Of a DNA stretch of 64,000 bases, positions 44,342 through 55,898 are shown one piece after another. Under the pieces are notes generated by a model, which did no database searches, was not told where the DNA came from, and worked only from the letters and a program-made list of their open reading frames with translations. Made by a program: the position numbers and the translations under genes. The DNA is taken from the NCBI GenBank assembly GCA_051294375.1, contig CM119263.1, forward strand, positions 3,618,785 through 3,682,784. Reading direction: 5' to 3'. Each line of letters begins with the position of its first letter. Positions within the stretch are counted from its first letter, which is position 1. This DNA comes from Paraspadella gotoi. Taxonomy: Eukaryota; Chaetognatha.

Positions 44342-44557
44342 CACGTTTTCGAAATTCATTTCCACTCTCAAGATTTAGAGAGACAGCAAGAATTTGCGGA
44401 CCTACGTTAAAACAGCTCGGGCTGCNNNNNNNNNNNNNNNNNNNNNNNNNCCTTCCTCTCGAACGCTCGACCTTTTCGGGGCGTAGAAAATAGACACTTT
44501 CTACACCTGACATAATGACAACTCTAGAAGACGTTAACGTTCAAGGACTACTATTTC
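44342..44557 (-). CDS. Candidate exon upstream of the EGF-like exon
   Basis: Starts after TTACTTATCTTAG and ends at AAACGTG before GTATAA. It reads GNSSP, one TGA, then TLTSSRVVIMSGVESVYFLR, and after a 25-base N gap CFNVGPQILAVSLNLESGNE. The single in-frame TGA may be an error or a lesion. Only about 48 bases separate it from the EGF-like exon, short for an intron. Confidence 0.35.
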
Positions 44558-44744
44558 CTAAGATAAGTAAAAAAATTTAATCGCTTTTGGGACTGTATCG
44601 CTGTAAAAAACTGTTAACATTTAATGATTTATCTCTTTCTAAGAATTAAGAGGTAATATACGTTTTTAAAGGGTATGAACCATCAGGTATAAAAATCGTT
44701 TCTTTTCGCAATAAAGGCGTCGCCACTTATCCTCCGCGCTCAGT

Positions 44745-44770
44745 GGCTGTGTCCGCCGCCATTTTTTAAT
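44745..44770 (-). promoter_or_regulatory. YY1-like start-codon element
   Basis: On the minus strand AAAAAATGGCGGCGG contains the YY1-type core AAAATGGCGGC, with an ATG that opens MAADTATERGG and stops, or with one indel continues to KWRRLYCEKKRF. YY1 sites placed on the start codon are common in animal housekeeping genes. The downstream gene could not be followed. Confidence 0.3.
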
Positions 44771-44799
44771 AATGGCATTAGGGAGAGAGATAGGGATTA

Positions 44800-45240
44800 C
44801 AGCGAGAGCAGAAGGGAGAATGAAAAGGAGGAGGAGGAGGAGGCAGGAGGAGGAGGAGTAGGGAATTAAACGTAAGAAGGGACGAAGCGAGAGAGAAATT
44901 ATCGAAGCATATCTCCGCTGAGATAGAAGAGACGAAAGGTAATAAGAGCAACAGATATCGAAAAGAAAATAGGAAAAAAACAAAAGAGAGAATGAGAGGG
45001 TAATAAAAGCTCTCGAATTGGAACCAGTCAAAGAGCTGGATATAAGTGAAAGGTGAGCTTAAGCATAGTCTGAAAAAAATATCATTGAGAGAGGGAAAGA
45101 GAGAGAAGAGACGAGAGAAGAAGAGAGAGCAGAGGAGAGAGAAAGAGAGAGAGAGAGAGAGGAGAAGAGAGAGAGAGGAAGCAGTCGAAGCAAAAGAAAC
45201 GAGACGGAGAGAGAAAAGAGAAATAGTAATAAATGATCCA
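44800..45240. repeat. Purine-rich (GA/GGA) low-complexity DNA
   Basis: GGA runs near 44,825-44,860 and GA array 45,085-45,185. Long charged or Ser/Leu-rich frames on both strands are repeat-derived. Confidence 0.8.
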
Positions 45241-45530
45241 CATAAGAACCCCATTATGTCAATAAACAGTTACTTTTTCACATCAAACGTGCCATTTTAT
45301 TCGAGTATAAGTGCCATGAGCGAGCCACTGGGTATCTCGAGTCTCCGCCAGCCACTGACCCAAGCCGGCCAACTCAAATGTAGCAAGATTCATTTTTTTC
45401 CCGACCGCGGATTGCAAGGACTCTAAGATTCGGGCCCGGATCTCTCGCGCCCGTCTTGGCACTAGCGGCCAGGGCATGAAGCCGCCGGAGCAGTGCCGCC
45501 GAAACTTGAATTTGAGGATGGGCTGAGAAA
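45241..45530. other. GC-rich stretch, no clear gene
   Basis: Contains GCGCCCGTCTTGGCACTAG and GAAGCCGCCGGAGCAG. Frames are open on both strands, without splice or start support. It leads directly into the 67-base minisatellite. Confidence 0.35.
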
Positions 45531-45534
45531 ACCG

Positions 45535-45935
45535 CAGGAAGAGGATCGTTTGTGGTGGAGCGGGGAATTGGAGCAGACTGAGAAGGAGCAAAAGAGAAAA
45601 AGAGGAAGAGGGTCGGTTGTGGTGGAGCCGGGAATTGGGCAGACTGAGAAGGAGCAAAAGAGAAAAAGAGGAAGAGGTGGTCGGTTGTCGTGGAGCCGGG
45701 GAATTAGGAGCAGCTGAGAAGGAGCAAAAGAGAAAAAGAGAAGAGGATGTTTGTGTGGAGCGGGGAATTGAAGCAGACTGAGAAGGAGGCAAAAGAGAAA
45801 AAGAGGAAGAGGATCGTTGTGGTGGAGCGGGGAATTGGAGCAGACTGAAAGGAGCAAAGAGAAAAGAGGAGAGGTCGGTGTCGTGGAGCCGGGGAATGGA
45901 GCAGACTGAGAAGGAGCAAAAGCCAAAAAAAAGAG
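45535..45935 (+). repeat. Minisatellite, unit about 67 bases
   Basis: Six units spaced 61-71 bases, with the shared part GCAGACTGAGAAGGAGCAAA. The variation in spacing is mostly 1-base indels, so unit length cannot be used to argue for coding. The last unit is re-used at 48,833-48,900, which marks the join between array copies A and B. Confidence 0.85.
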
Positions 45936-46104
45936 GAAAGAAAGGAATAGAAGAAAAAATAGAGAGAAGAGATAGTCGACAAGAAAAAAATAGAGGAAAA
46001 TGAAAACCAGTTTTAAAAAATGTAAACCTTATTATATTTTTAATATTTTTGCGATTATTCTTTTTTTTTTATCAAAAACACTAATAAAACGGCAAACCTA
46101 CTTT

Positions 46105-46136
46105 TTAGTTGCGCCGGCGAATACTCGCGGAGCAAC
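46105..46136 (-). repeat. Terminal hairpin of family 3 (array copy A)
   Basis: On the minus strand GTTGCTCCGCGAGTATTCGC is followed by CGGCGCAACTAAAAAG: a hairpin that ends in CTAA, like the pearl-like ends but with a different stem. The same end is at about 49,229-49,253 (minus) and, plus-strand, at 54,990-55,018 and 62,864-62,890. Confidence 0.6.
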
Positions 46137-46392
46137 TCTATAAATCACATTTCGGTCGGTGTTAGTCTGTCCCTCGGTCTGTTCCACTTACTTTAAAATG
46201 GAAATAATTCGCTAATGGTATTGCTATTTATTAAGGCAAAACCTCAATCTAAGTGACTGCACGCGCCGCCTTCAGGAAATCTAAAACTATAAGGAATAAA
46301 AGACGAATTTTGATGCAGTGCATGTCATAAATAAACGGGCTAAAAAGTTATAGAGTCATGTAGTATGTCATTTGAATTACAGTTCTTATTTT

Positions 46393-46440
46393 TATAAAAA
46401 AAAAACTGTAGTTCGTCCCGACGCGAAAGACGCCATTTTT
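46393..46440 (+). promoter_or_regulatory. Putative core promoter of gene X, copy A
   Basis: TATAAAA at 46,393-46,399, then GACGCCATTTTT (an inverted YY1-type AAAATGGCG) at 46,429-46,440, then a pyrimidine-rich leader TCCTCTTTCCGTTCTCTC. The YY1-like site and leader recur before copies B (altered) and C (57,493-57,545). TATA is clear only in copy A. Confidence 0.4.
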
Positions 46441-46573
46441 CTAAGATCATAATAAAATCTCCTCTTTCCGTTCTCTCTTCCCCGATTTTTTCAAATTTCC
46501 ATTTTTTTTCAAGAATATTTTCTCTTTTTTAAATATTTTTTTTTGGGGGGTGGGCCGACGAATTCAGCGCAGC

Positions 46574-46696
46574 ATGAACCGCATTCCGCGCGGCGCGGGT
46601 GTCATGTTTGACGTCATGCGTCGCCACATCTTGAAGAATCCAGAAGTGTATTGGCAAATGGAAGCGAAAAGGATGCCCGACGAAACCGATTGGGGT

Positions 46697-46754
<58 letters not shown>

Positions 46755-47565
46755 AGGGAGAGAGGAGAGAGGAGGGAGAGAGAGAGGGAGGAGAGAGAGA
46801 GACAATCCACTAATCCACTTCTCTTTTCCTCCTCAGCTTCCACCTCCTCATCCTTCTATTATCTCGAATCAGCTGCTCTTCACAAAAATGATTTTTTCTT
46901 TCTTCGCGATTTCAACTCAAACGTCTCGAGTCACGAATCGGGCGACGCCGCAGCCGCAGCCGCCGATGCCGACGCCGACACCGCCGCCGACTCTGCCGAC
47001 GCCCCCTCATACAAATTAGACGTGCGGCGGCGCCAACTCCAGCGACAACAACAGCAACGACAACAACAGCAGCGGGGAGTCTCCGCTGTTGACGGCGATG
47101 GCAGGGAAAGGCTTCGTGGAGTCGAGATGGCGCTGGTAAGTTTGGTTGACCGAGGTAAGTCATATTTAAGAATTTAAAAGAGATTGAACGAGCATGTAAC
47201 AAAAAAGCAAAGTTAAATAAAACACATATGTCGTTGAAATATCGTGTCAAACATTGGCCGCTTGAGTTCTCTCGCTTGCGGTCTCTCTCTCTCGCTTTCG
47301 TCCCATTTTACCAACTGACGAACGCTCGACTCTCCTCGCAGAAGCGTCCCGTCACCGGTCATCTTCGTCCGTCCTCATCGTCGCTCGCCTCCAGCCTCAC
47401 GACACAACGACGTCTTCGACGACGACGAAAACGAGAAACGCGATGAAACCGCCGCAAACCAAAACCGCCTAAAATCCCCAGAAGCCCCAGGGATCTGAAG
47501 AGAGGAGACAAGGGTCACATCCCCAAGAGGGTGGGCGCACTCACAAACTCGGGGAGTACATGTTA
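46574..47565 (+). CDS. Gene X, copy A (three exons), unknown acidic/basic protein
   Basis: Exons 46,574-46,694, 46,837-47,135 and 47,342-47,565. Exon 1: MNRIPRGAGVMFDVMRRH, ILKNPEVYWQMEAKRMP. Exon 2: STSSSFYYLESAALHKND, then an Ala/Asp-rich run, LYKLDVGGANSSDNN, Asn/Ser-rich linker and SPLLTAMAGKGFVES. Exon 3: Ser-rich, acidic DNDVFDDDENENAMK, then KPPKPKPPKIPKKPQGLKKG, and an end HIPKRVGRTHKLGEYM. Acceptors TTTCCTCCTCAG and CTCCTCGCAG and donors GGTAGAG and GGTAAGT are kept in all three copies, and exon phases agree (1,1). About 210 residues in total, largely disordered with a conserved folded-looking start. No signal peptide. I do not recognise the family. Copy A has an extra T at the stop. 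Confidence 0.65.
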
Positions 47566-48790
47566 AAGGGTGTCGAGTGGGCGTGCCGCGAGGGGGCGGG
47601 ATGGGGGGGGAGAGAGAAGTGACGCCATCTTGAGTCCGGAGTGAGAAGTTGATTCATTCGAAGGACGAAAAAAGTCAAATGAAGATCGAAAAGACGGAGA
47701 ATGAAGATGTATCTTTGAGGGATGGGAGAAATGGATTTTTGGGAGGCGTCTGTTATCGATCAGATATGCATGTGCTCCCTATTGCAACTTGCCATTGCAT
47801 TTATATTTTAACTAGCTATCCTGTGCTTTGAATAGAACGAAATGATGAATCTCTAATCGTTTCTTTCAAATAAAAATAGAAAGTTGAATGATTTTTTTAA
47901 AATTTTAATGGGAAGCTAAAAAAATACTCTTCTGCAGATAAGTTTTTAACGGACAATTTAATAACGACAACTTACTATATTTTTCCTTTTTTAGAAAAAA
48001 AATCCTTTTATGAACTTTTTTATAACTTATTCTTTCTTTCTTCTTTCTTTCCCTTTTCTTATCTTTCTTCTTCTTCTTTTTTCTTTTCTTTCTTTCTTTC
48101 TTCTTTCTCTTCTTTCTTTCTTTCCTACTTTCCCTTTCGTTCTGTTCCGCTCTTCATAAACGCGCTTGAACTATTATAAAGTCGGACTCCTTTCTTTCCC
48201 ACTTTTCTCCCTCTTCTCTCCTCTCCTCCTCCTCCTTCCTCCTCCTCCTCCTCTCTCTCTCCTCTCTCTATTCTTGTTCCATCCCGGGTCACCCAGACAC
48301 TGTTTTTTCCCTTAGAGAATGCTCCATGTGTGGACTAGAGATTTATTAACTTTTTCCATTTATTAGTTTATCATCCTCCCTTTTATATTTTAATATTCAT
48401 ACTTGGTTAGCTCAATACGATTCGAACGGAGACGACGACGCCGAATATAACAACGAGACGACGACGAAGTCTTTGTACTTTGTGACCGTAGTGGTCAGAA
48501 GAATGGCCGTTCGTATCCAACAGAATGACCTTTGTTATGTCTGACCTTTTTCAGCATGAAATACGTATTTTTAATATATGTTTTCTATTCTCATAAAATC
48601 ACGTCTCGAATTTTTCTCGTAAATTCTTCTTTTAGAGATATTACGCGGCCATATCTCGCAGTTTAAACTGTTAACTTCGCGCAGTTCGGGGAAGAGAACT
48701 ATATGTTCACCGCAACTACGCCTGCGGCGGCTTCGCCGGATATCATTCCCGGCAAAGCCCGCCCAATTCTTGACGGGGACGAGAATGGCC

Positions 48791-48830
<40 letters not shown>

Positions 48831-48832
48831 GC
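47566..48832. other. 3' flank of gene X, copy A
   Basis: GC-rich sequence to about 47,640, AT-rich to 48,000, CTTT array (48,030-48,130), CCT array (48,215-48,265), a GACGACGACG block (48,430-48,465), the inverted GACCACTACGG module (48,480-48,545) and a CT run (48,795-48,830). No second gene is recognised. Equivalent blocks recur in copies B and C. Confidence 0.6.
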
Positions 48833-49260
48833 AGACTGAGAAGGAGCAAAAGCGAAAAAAAAGAGGAAAGAAAGGATAGAAGAAAAGATAAAAGAAAAGA
48901 TAGAGGAAAAGGAAAATCAGGAACAAAGTATAAAAATTATAAATATGCGAATTCGGTGAAGTTGGTTCCTGATGATACATTTTATAAAACTAACTAACGA
49001 GTTGAAAAGTAGCCGAGAGAGAAAAAAAATCCGACGAAGGAAAAGTTTCTAAAAATTGTTGTAGAAAGTCCGAAAAGAAGTTCATTGAAAACCAGTTTTA
49101 AGAAAATGTAAACCCTTATTATATTTTTAATATTTTTGCGATTATTTTTTTTATTTTTTATCAAAAACACTAATAAAACGGCAAACCTATTTTNNNNNNN
49201 NNNNNNNNNNNNNNNNNNTTCGTTTTTTCGCCGGCGAATACTCGCGGAGCAACTCTATAA
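48833..49260. repeat. Junction between array copies A and B
   Basis: The CT run is followed directly by AGCAGACTGAGAAGGAGC, i.e. the end of the 45.5-45.9 kb minisatellite, and then by the sequence preceding copy A (compare 45,900-46,140), including the family 3 hairpin. In copies B and C the CT run is followed instead by ACAAACGTTC. So copy A is a shortened unit (about 3.05 kb), joined at the minisatellite. An N gap lies at 49,194-49,218. Confidence 0.7.
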
Positions 49261-49625
49261 ATCACTTTTCGGTCGGTTTACTCCGGTCTGTCACTCTTAT
49301 AATACGCAATGGGTCTTTATTAAGGAACCACGTGACTGACCGCGTTCAGGAATCTAAACTAAGAATAAGACGAATTATGCAGTGAGTAAATACGCAATTA
49401 TAGAGTCATGATTGTTTGAATTACAGTTCTTATTTTTATATGAAAAAGATACACTGTAGTTCGTCCCGACGCGAAGAGACGCATTTTGCTCTAAGATCAT
49501 ATAACAATTCTCCTCTTTCCGTTCTCTTCCCCGATTTTTTCAAATTCCCAGTTTATTTTTCAGAATATTTTCTCTTTTTAAATTTTTTTTTTGGGTGGTG
49601 GTGCCGACGAATTTCAGCTGCATGC

Positions 49626-50710
49626 ATGAACGCATTTCCGCGCGGCGCGGGTGTCATGTTTGACGTCATGCGTCGCCACATCTTGAAGAATCCAGAAGTG
49701 TATTGGCAAATGGATGCGAAAAGGATGCCGACGAAACCGATTGGTAGAAACGGGGGTTGATTGTAATGATGATAAGAAGTTGGGCATGGCTAAAGTCTCA
49801 AGTATAACTTAAGTTTAGATATAAACGAAAACGGGTAGAGTTCTAACAAGCAGAAACTTCAGTGAGAGAGAGAGAAGATGAGAGAGCAGGAGGAGAAGCA
49901 GAAAAGAGAGAGAGAGAGAGAGGGAGAGAGAGAGACAATCCACTAATCCACTTCTCTTTTCCTCCTCAGCTTCCACCTCCTCATCCTTCTATTATCTCGA
50001 ATCAGCTGCTCTTCACAAAAATGATTTTTTTCTTTCTTCGCGATTTCAACTCAAAACGTCTCGAGTCACGGATCGGGCGACGACCGCAGCCGCAGCCGCC
50101 GATGCCGACGCCGACACCGCCGCGCTCTGCCGAGCCTCAGCCCTACAAATTAGACGTCGCGGGCGCCAACTCCAGCGACAACAACATAGCAACGACAACA
50201 ACAGCCAGCGGAGGAGTCTCCGCTGTTGACGGCGATGGCAAGGAAAGCTTCGTGAGGTCGGAGATGGCGCTGGGTAAGTTTTGGTTGACGCGAGGTAAGT
50301 CATATTTAAGAATTTTAAAAAGAGATTTGAACGATGCATGTTAACAAAAAAGCAAAGTTAAATAAACACATATGTCGTTGAAATCTCGTGTCAAACATTG
50401 GCCGCTTGAGTTCTCTCGCTTGTGGCTCTCTCTCTCGCTTCGTCCCATTTTACCAACTGACGAAGCTCGTATCTCTCCTCGCAGAAGCGTCCCGTCACGC
50501 GTCATCTTCGTCGTCCTCATCGTCGTCGCCTCCAGCCTCACGACACAACGACGTCTTTCGACGACGACGAAAACGAAAACGCGATGAACCGCCGCAACCA
50601 AAACCGCCTAAAATCCCCAAGAAGCCCCAGGGACTGAAGAAAGTGAGACAAGGGATCACATCCCCAAGAGGGTTGGGCGCACTCACAAATCCTGCGGGGA
50701 GTACATGTAA
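49626..50710 (+). CDS. Gene X, copy B (three exons)
   Basis: Exons 49,626-49,743, 49,970-50,273 and 50,485-50,710 (TAA). Exon 1 reads MNAFPRGAGVMFDVMRRH and then KNPEVYWQMDAKRMP before frame loss near its end. Exon 2 carries shifts after NDFFF, but keeps DFNS, the Ala/Asp run and the GTAAGT donor. Exon 3 keeps KPPKIPKKPQGLKK. Two exon 1 substitutions (Arg-Ile to Ala-Phe; Glu to Asp) suggest real divergence besides read errors. The unit from this ATG to the one in copy C is 8,013 bases. Confidence 0.6.
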
Positions 50711-51957
50711 GGGTGTCGAGTGGGCGTGCCGCGAGGGGGCGGGATGGGGGGGAGAGAGAAGTGACGCCATCTTGAGTCCGGAGTGAGAAGTTGATTTCAT
50801 TCGAAGACGAAAAAAGTCAAATGAAGATCGAAAAGACGGAGAATGAAGATGTAATCTTGAGGGATGGGAGGAAATGGGATTTTTGGGAAGCGTCTGTTAT
50901 CGCATCTAGATATTGCATCTCCCTATTGCAATCGCCATTGCATTTATATTTTAACTAGCTATCCTGTGCTTTGAATAGAACGAAATGATGAATCTCTAAT
51001 CGTTTCTTTTCAAATAAAAATAGAAAGTTGAATGATTTTTTAAAATTTTAATGGGAAGCTAAAAAAATACTCTTTCTGCGATAAGTTTTTAGAGACAATT
51101 TAATAACCAACTTACTTATTTTTCCTTTTTTTTAGGAAAAAAATCCTTTTTATGAACTTTTTTATAACTTACTTTCTTTCTTTCTTTCTTTCCCTTTTTT
51201 CTTTCTTTCTTCTTCTTTCTTCTTTCTTTCTTTCTTTCTTTCTTTTTTCTTCTTCTTCTTTCTTTCCTACTTTCCCTTTCGTTGTTCCGCTCTTCATAAA
51301 CGCGCTTGAACTATTATAAAGTCGGACTCCTTTCTTTCCCACTTTTCTCCTCTCTCTCCTCCTCCTCCTCCTCCTTCCTCCTCCTCCTCCTTCTCCATTC
51401 TCCGTCCTCCGTATTTTGATTCCATCCCGGAGTCACCCCGAACATGTTTTTTCCACTTAAGAAGAATTGCCATGTGTGGATAAGATTTATTAACTTTTTC
51501 ACATTTATTGTTATCAATCTTCACCCTTTTTATATTTTAATATTTCTATCACTTGTGTAGACTCAATCGATTCGAACGGAGACGACGACGCCGAATATAA
51601 CAACGAGACGACGACGAAGTCTTTGATACTTTGTGACCGTAGTGGTCAGGAAGAATGGCCGTTCGTATCCAAACAGAATGACCTTGTTATGTCTGACTTT
51701 TTCAGCATGTAAATACGTATTTGTAATATATGTTTTCTATTCTCATAAAAATCACGTCTCGAATTTTTCTCTAAATTCTTCTTTTAGAGATATTACGCGG
51801 TGCCATTAGTCTCGCAGTTTTAAACATCGTTAACTTCGCGCAGTTTCGGGGAAGAGAACTATATGTATCACCGCAAAGTGACGCCCTGCGGCGGCTTCGA
51901 GGGGATATCATTCCCGCAAACCCCGCCCAATTCTTGACGGGGACGAGAATGGCCCTA

Positions 51958-51992
<35 letters not shown>

Positions 51993-52700
51993 ACTCTCTC
52001 TCTACTCTAGTCGTCTCTCTCTCACAAACGTTCTTTTTTTTTGGGGCTTCAAAGTATCTCAATGGCGATAACAATGAGTGGTCACAGATTTGAATTTTTT
52101 TTGCTTTCTTTATATGAATTTTTTAATCTATACGATAATATTGAGACAGAACAAAGTTAAAAAAAAAAGAGAAGAAAAAAGAAAGAAAAAATTATCGGAA
52201 AAAAAAAGAAAAGGAAAGAAAAGAATGAAAAAGATAATTAAAGAAGAAAGAAAGAAAGACAGTATAAGTATATTGTAAGTGTAAAAAGTGTGTTATTTAG
52301 CTGGATATACAGGCTTTCTGATGGCAATAGTTATGCTGATGAAAGACTGAATTAAAATCAAACAAACAGACAAACAAATGTCTTTTTTCAATTAAAACTC
52401 ATAAAGATGCTAAAAGAGAAGAGAGAGAGAGAAAGAGAGAGAAACAGGGAGCGACAAAATAATACATTATGTAATGTACGACAAGAGACTAAGTTTAAAC
52501 TAATGGTGAATTTTAACAATATTCTCAATAATCAAATAAAAATAGTAATGAAAGGAAAGAAAGTTTTTAATGGAAATGATACATTTTTATGAGGATAGAT
52601 AAGTTAAATTGAAAAATTTAAAGAATTAAGATAGGAATGAATCTAAATGCAAATAAAATATTATTTTGGAAATTCGTGATTGTAAGCGTTCTCTCTCATG
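50711..52700. other. 3' flank of gene X, copy B
   Basis: Same order of blocks as in copy A to about 51,960: CTTT array (51,170-51,275), CCT array (51,355-51,395), GACGACGACG and inverted GACCACTACGG module (51,570-51,700), and a CT run (51,957-52,000). Then come an A/G-rich stretch (52,155-52,265) and GA-rich and AT-rich DNA. No gene supported. Confidence 0.55.
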
Positions 52701-52734
52701 TTTCCAGTTAATAAAGTTTTTTATCAACAAGACT

Positions 52735-52925
52735 CCCATGATGATGATTCACGGCGGGGACAGGGCTTCAAACGTCAATCCCCACAAAATAGTGGCGGGA
52801 TTCTCCGCCGTGGATAAAGGCAGAAGGCTTCAAACAGTAATCCCCGTAAAAATAGGGTAGGATTTCCCTCAAAACAGAGATGAAAAGAAAGGCAGTTTCT
52901 CGCGTTGAACAGAAAGAGGGCTGTC
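52735..52925. repeat. Short tandem/inverted repeat block (copy B)
   Basis: CACGGCGGGG and CTCCGCCGTGG form an inverted pair, and GGCTTCAAACGTCAATCCCC / GGCTTCAAACAGTAATCCCC is a tandem repeat of about 65 bases. The same block is in copy C at 60,810-60,935. Open frames on both strands follow the repeat, so I make no coding call. Confidence 0.6.
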
Positions 52926-53973
52926 AGTTGAAACTTTCCCCGTTATAGCCAGGTTCAAACTGCGCTCTTTATGTGACGGTGCGTCATATACTTCTGTCTT
53001 TTTTAAGTCACCGACAATACCAAGATTTTCTTGATTTTGCTTATTTTTCTAACAAAAAATACATTTTTTCCTCTAAAGTAGCTTTTTCTTCTCTCGTATT
53101 TCTCACCTAAGTTTTTCCTGTTCTCCCCCTTTCCTCCCCTCTCTGGCCCCTTCCCCGTGTCTCTCTACCCCCTTTCTTCCCCCTCTTCCACTCCCCACGC
53201 TCCGCACCTCTCACCCTCCTCCCCACTCATTTCTCCATCGTTTATTATTCTTACCTCTTTGTCTCTTTGTCTTTTGGATTATTACTGACTTACAACTTTT
53301 CTCAAGCCCATATGCATCGAAAGGATCAGCGATCAAACCCGTTCCCTTCGCTCGCTCCAATTTCGGCGTTGGTTTCCTCCTCCAGAACTGATGGGACTCC
53401 TGCGAGGTGGCCGGCAGGCTGACGGGCGGCAGGCGGCTGGCTGTCCGGTCACAGCAGCAGGGCGTTTGAGGTTTAAATCTCGAAGAAATCATGGGCGAGA
53501 ATTGAAGCCGGTTATCGTATGGTCGGATCCTTGGGCGCCACGCCTACCAATGCCTTTCTCGCAAACGAATGCCACGGCCTGGCAAAATCGACCGCGATTA
53601 ACTTCTCAAATAAGACGCCACGTCGCCACGGTCACGTTTGCTACGAACGCAATTCGGAATAATTTTGTCAGCAACGGTCATTTGAACTCAAAGCCGTCTG
53701 GGCAAATGTACTTATCTTCCACGCGGGTATACGAACCGATTGCGTGGTTTCTGAAATTAAGTTTGGCTATTGCCGTTGTCTTAGCGGCAAGCTTGTCATC
53801 AAGTTGGATTCGTCATCCTTGCCACGGACGAGTCGCAACCCTTTCCAAGGCCCAGACGGCTCTGTCCCACGTCTCAGCGGCGCCCTCTCGCTCCCCTGAA
53901 CTCGGGCCTTCGTTCTTCGACTTCCACTCGAAGGAAAACAAAGAGCTTAAACGAAAGTCGCCGCTAATTGCTT
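52926..53973 (+). other. Region upstream of gene Y, copy B; possible 5' exons
   Basis: Pyrimidine-rich CCTTTCCTCCCC-type tracts (53,120-53,225) are followed by a GC-rich stretch that in copy C encodes an Ala run (GGCGGCGGC) and LEEILARIEAVIDG, then TPTNAFSQTNATALAKSTA. In copy B a long plus-strand frame (53,391-54,395) crosses this region, but its residues differ from those of copy C because of shifts. The protein-like fragment LARIEAVIDGRILGATPTNA is the best hint of a real exon. An antisense frame (VIAVDFAKAVAFVCEKALVG) is equally smooth, so strand is not settled. Confidence 0.3.
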
Positions 53974-54075
53974 ATGGCGTCGATGGAGGAGGAATCATTG
54001 GAGCGTCTGGTGGAGGAAAAAGGAAAAAAGGAGAAGCGGGGAGATACGGCAAAATCAAAGAAAGAGGAATTATAG
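53974..54075 (+). CDS. Gene Y start, copy B (Lys/Glu-rich)
   Basis: ATG at 53,974 (context CTTATGGCGTCG) opens MASMEEESLERLVEEKGK, then KEKRGDTAKSKKEEL and a stop at 54,075. The following DNA is a GGAAAA-type purine tract to about 54,600 that stays partly open in several frames. In copy C the frame from the equivalent ATG is open for 187 codons. Start context and first residues are shared; length is uncertain because of indels in the purine tract. Likely a charged coiled-coil region; no known domain. Confidence 0.35.
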   Translation: MASMEEESLERLVEEKGKKEKRGDTAKSKKEEL

Positions 54076-54640
54076 TGAAAAAAAAGCGGAAAAAAAGAAT
54101 AGGGAGGAGAAAGAAAATAATAGAAAAGAGAATAAAGTGGAGGACAAAAACAAAAAGGAAAAGGAGGAAGAAGGAAAAAATAGGAAAGAGAAATAGTAGT
54201 GAAGGAAAAAGCGAAATAAAGAGAAAAGAAGAGAAAGAAAGAAGAGAGAAAAGGAAAGAGAATATGAGTGGAGGAAAAAAAGGAAAAGGAAAGGAAGGAA
54301 GCGTGGAGGAAGCTCAAGAAAAAGAAAAAGAGAAAAGTGGAGTACAAAAGGAAAAGGAAAGGAGAAAAGAAGCGAAAAAAGGAAGAGAATTATAGGTGAG
54401 AGAAAAGAGAGAGAAATGAGAAAGGAGAGAGAGAAAGTGTGGAGGAATGGTTAAAGATAAGAGAAGGGAAAGAGAGGGAGAGGTTGAGCGAAGAAAAATA
54501 ATTAATAAGAGAGAAAAAGAAATAAGTAGGAGAAAAAGAAGGAAAAATAAGCTTAAGCAAAAAAGAAAGGAAAGTGAAGGAAGAGAAAAACAAGAACAGG
54601 GTAATTCAAATGTTATTAATGTTGCGCCGCAGTGACCATA
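54076..54640. repeat. GGAAAA-type purine tract (copy B)
   Basis: Irregular repeats of AAAGGAAAAGGAGGAAG. It may be coding continuation of gene Y (Lys/Glu/Arg-rich) or plain low-complexity DNA. Copy C equivalent: 61,975-62,505. Confidence 0.7.
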
Positions 54641-55898
54641 GCACGTGTCGATTATTTAACATTGTATGACATTATTCATGACATTGAGACGTGAACCCGT
54701 GACATGATATGACTACATGGACTACCATAACCTTTCTTGGCCCGTTGCTAGATTTACTGACAAGACACTCATTCGGAATTTGTTTTTGCCTCCTCTCTCG
54801 TCTTTATTTCCTGAAGGTGGGTGCTAGCAGTCCCTTAAGATTGAGGTTGTTTTTTCTCGTCTTAACAAATGATCAAACAACTATATTCAAGTTATGAAAT
54901 TTTAACGTAAGTGGGACAGACCGACGGACACATACCAATGGAACCGACCGATCGACGACAACCGGGACCGAAAAATTGACTTACTGACGTTGTTCCGCGA
55001 GTATTTCGCGGTCGCAACTAAAAGAGAAAGTTAAAGGGGAGAGAGGATATTTGATTCAATAAAGGAGACGGGAAGGAAAAAAGCGTAAAACAAGTAAATG
55101 GAAAGAAGCATGGAATAGGGAGGAAAGTAAAGCAAGGAAGAGCAAGGTGAAGCAAGTTTAGAATAAAAATGAAAATAAGAGGAAGGAAAAGATATAGAAA
55201 TATGAGAAAGCAGAAATATGTGAGAGGAATATCATAACGACGTCGGGCGAGTTTTGATTGGTCAGGAAATTTATCCAATAATATTTTCTTTCTGAAGCGA
55301 CTCTTATCTTCGTTTTAAAAACTTTGGCGATAAATAGGGCTTCTTCGATAATTACAAATTAAGTAGAGAGTAGTGAAGAATAGATTAAAATGTATTATTT
55401 TTATGGACAATATTTTAGTAATATTATCAAAATATGTTGGTCTCTATTTGATTTGATAGGAGAAGAATTTCGCTTTTGATCTTCCGATGTGATTGAAATA
55501 CACTTTTTTGTTTTTTATTCTTTAAGCGGACAATCGAAAAAATGAGAGCTAGATTTTAACTATAGGTTATTTTATATATATCTACTGTCATTATAAAGTG
55601 AAAAACAAATAGCTCTCCTAGGGCCGGCTATATTTATTTTTAAAAAATAAGGAAAAGGCATTGGTTTATTTTAATCAGATTTAAGTCAAGTTTGGTTTTT
55701 TGAATATCTCATACAAAAGTGGTCACAAAAAAAGAGATAAAAAAAAAAAAATTTTTTTTTTGTGTGACTCATTCGCGCTTAACCTTTTTTTATTAGATTC
55801 TCGCTTTTCTCTATCATCAAGTTGTCTCGTAAGGTTTAATTTTTTTTAAGCTTGAGTGGAAATTAGTAATTTTAGGACGTATTCATGTACTTTTACAG
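54641..55898. other. Intron or flank with family 3 end (copy B)
   Basis: Includes CGTAAGTGGGACAGACCGAC, a GACC/CCGA run and the hairpin 54,990-55,018 followed by CTAAAAG, i.e. the 3' end of a pearl-like family 3 element. The rest is AT-rich, without gene signs, up to the acceptor at 55,898. Confidence 0.5.

Noticed and set aside
53391-54395. 334-codon plus-strand frame as one protein
   Set aside because: Copy C encodes other residues over the same DNA because of shifts, and the second half is the purine tract. Only the shared gene Y start was kept as a candidate.
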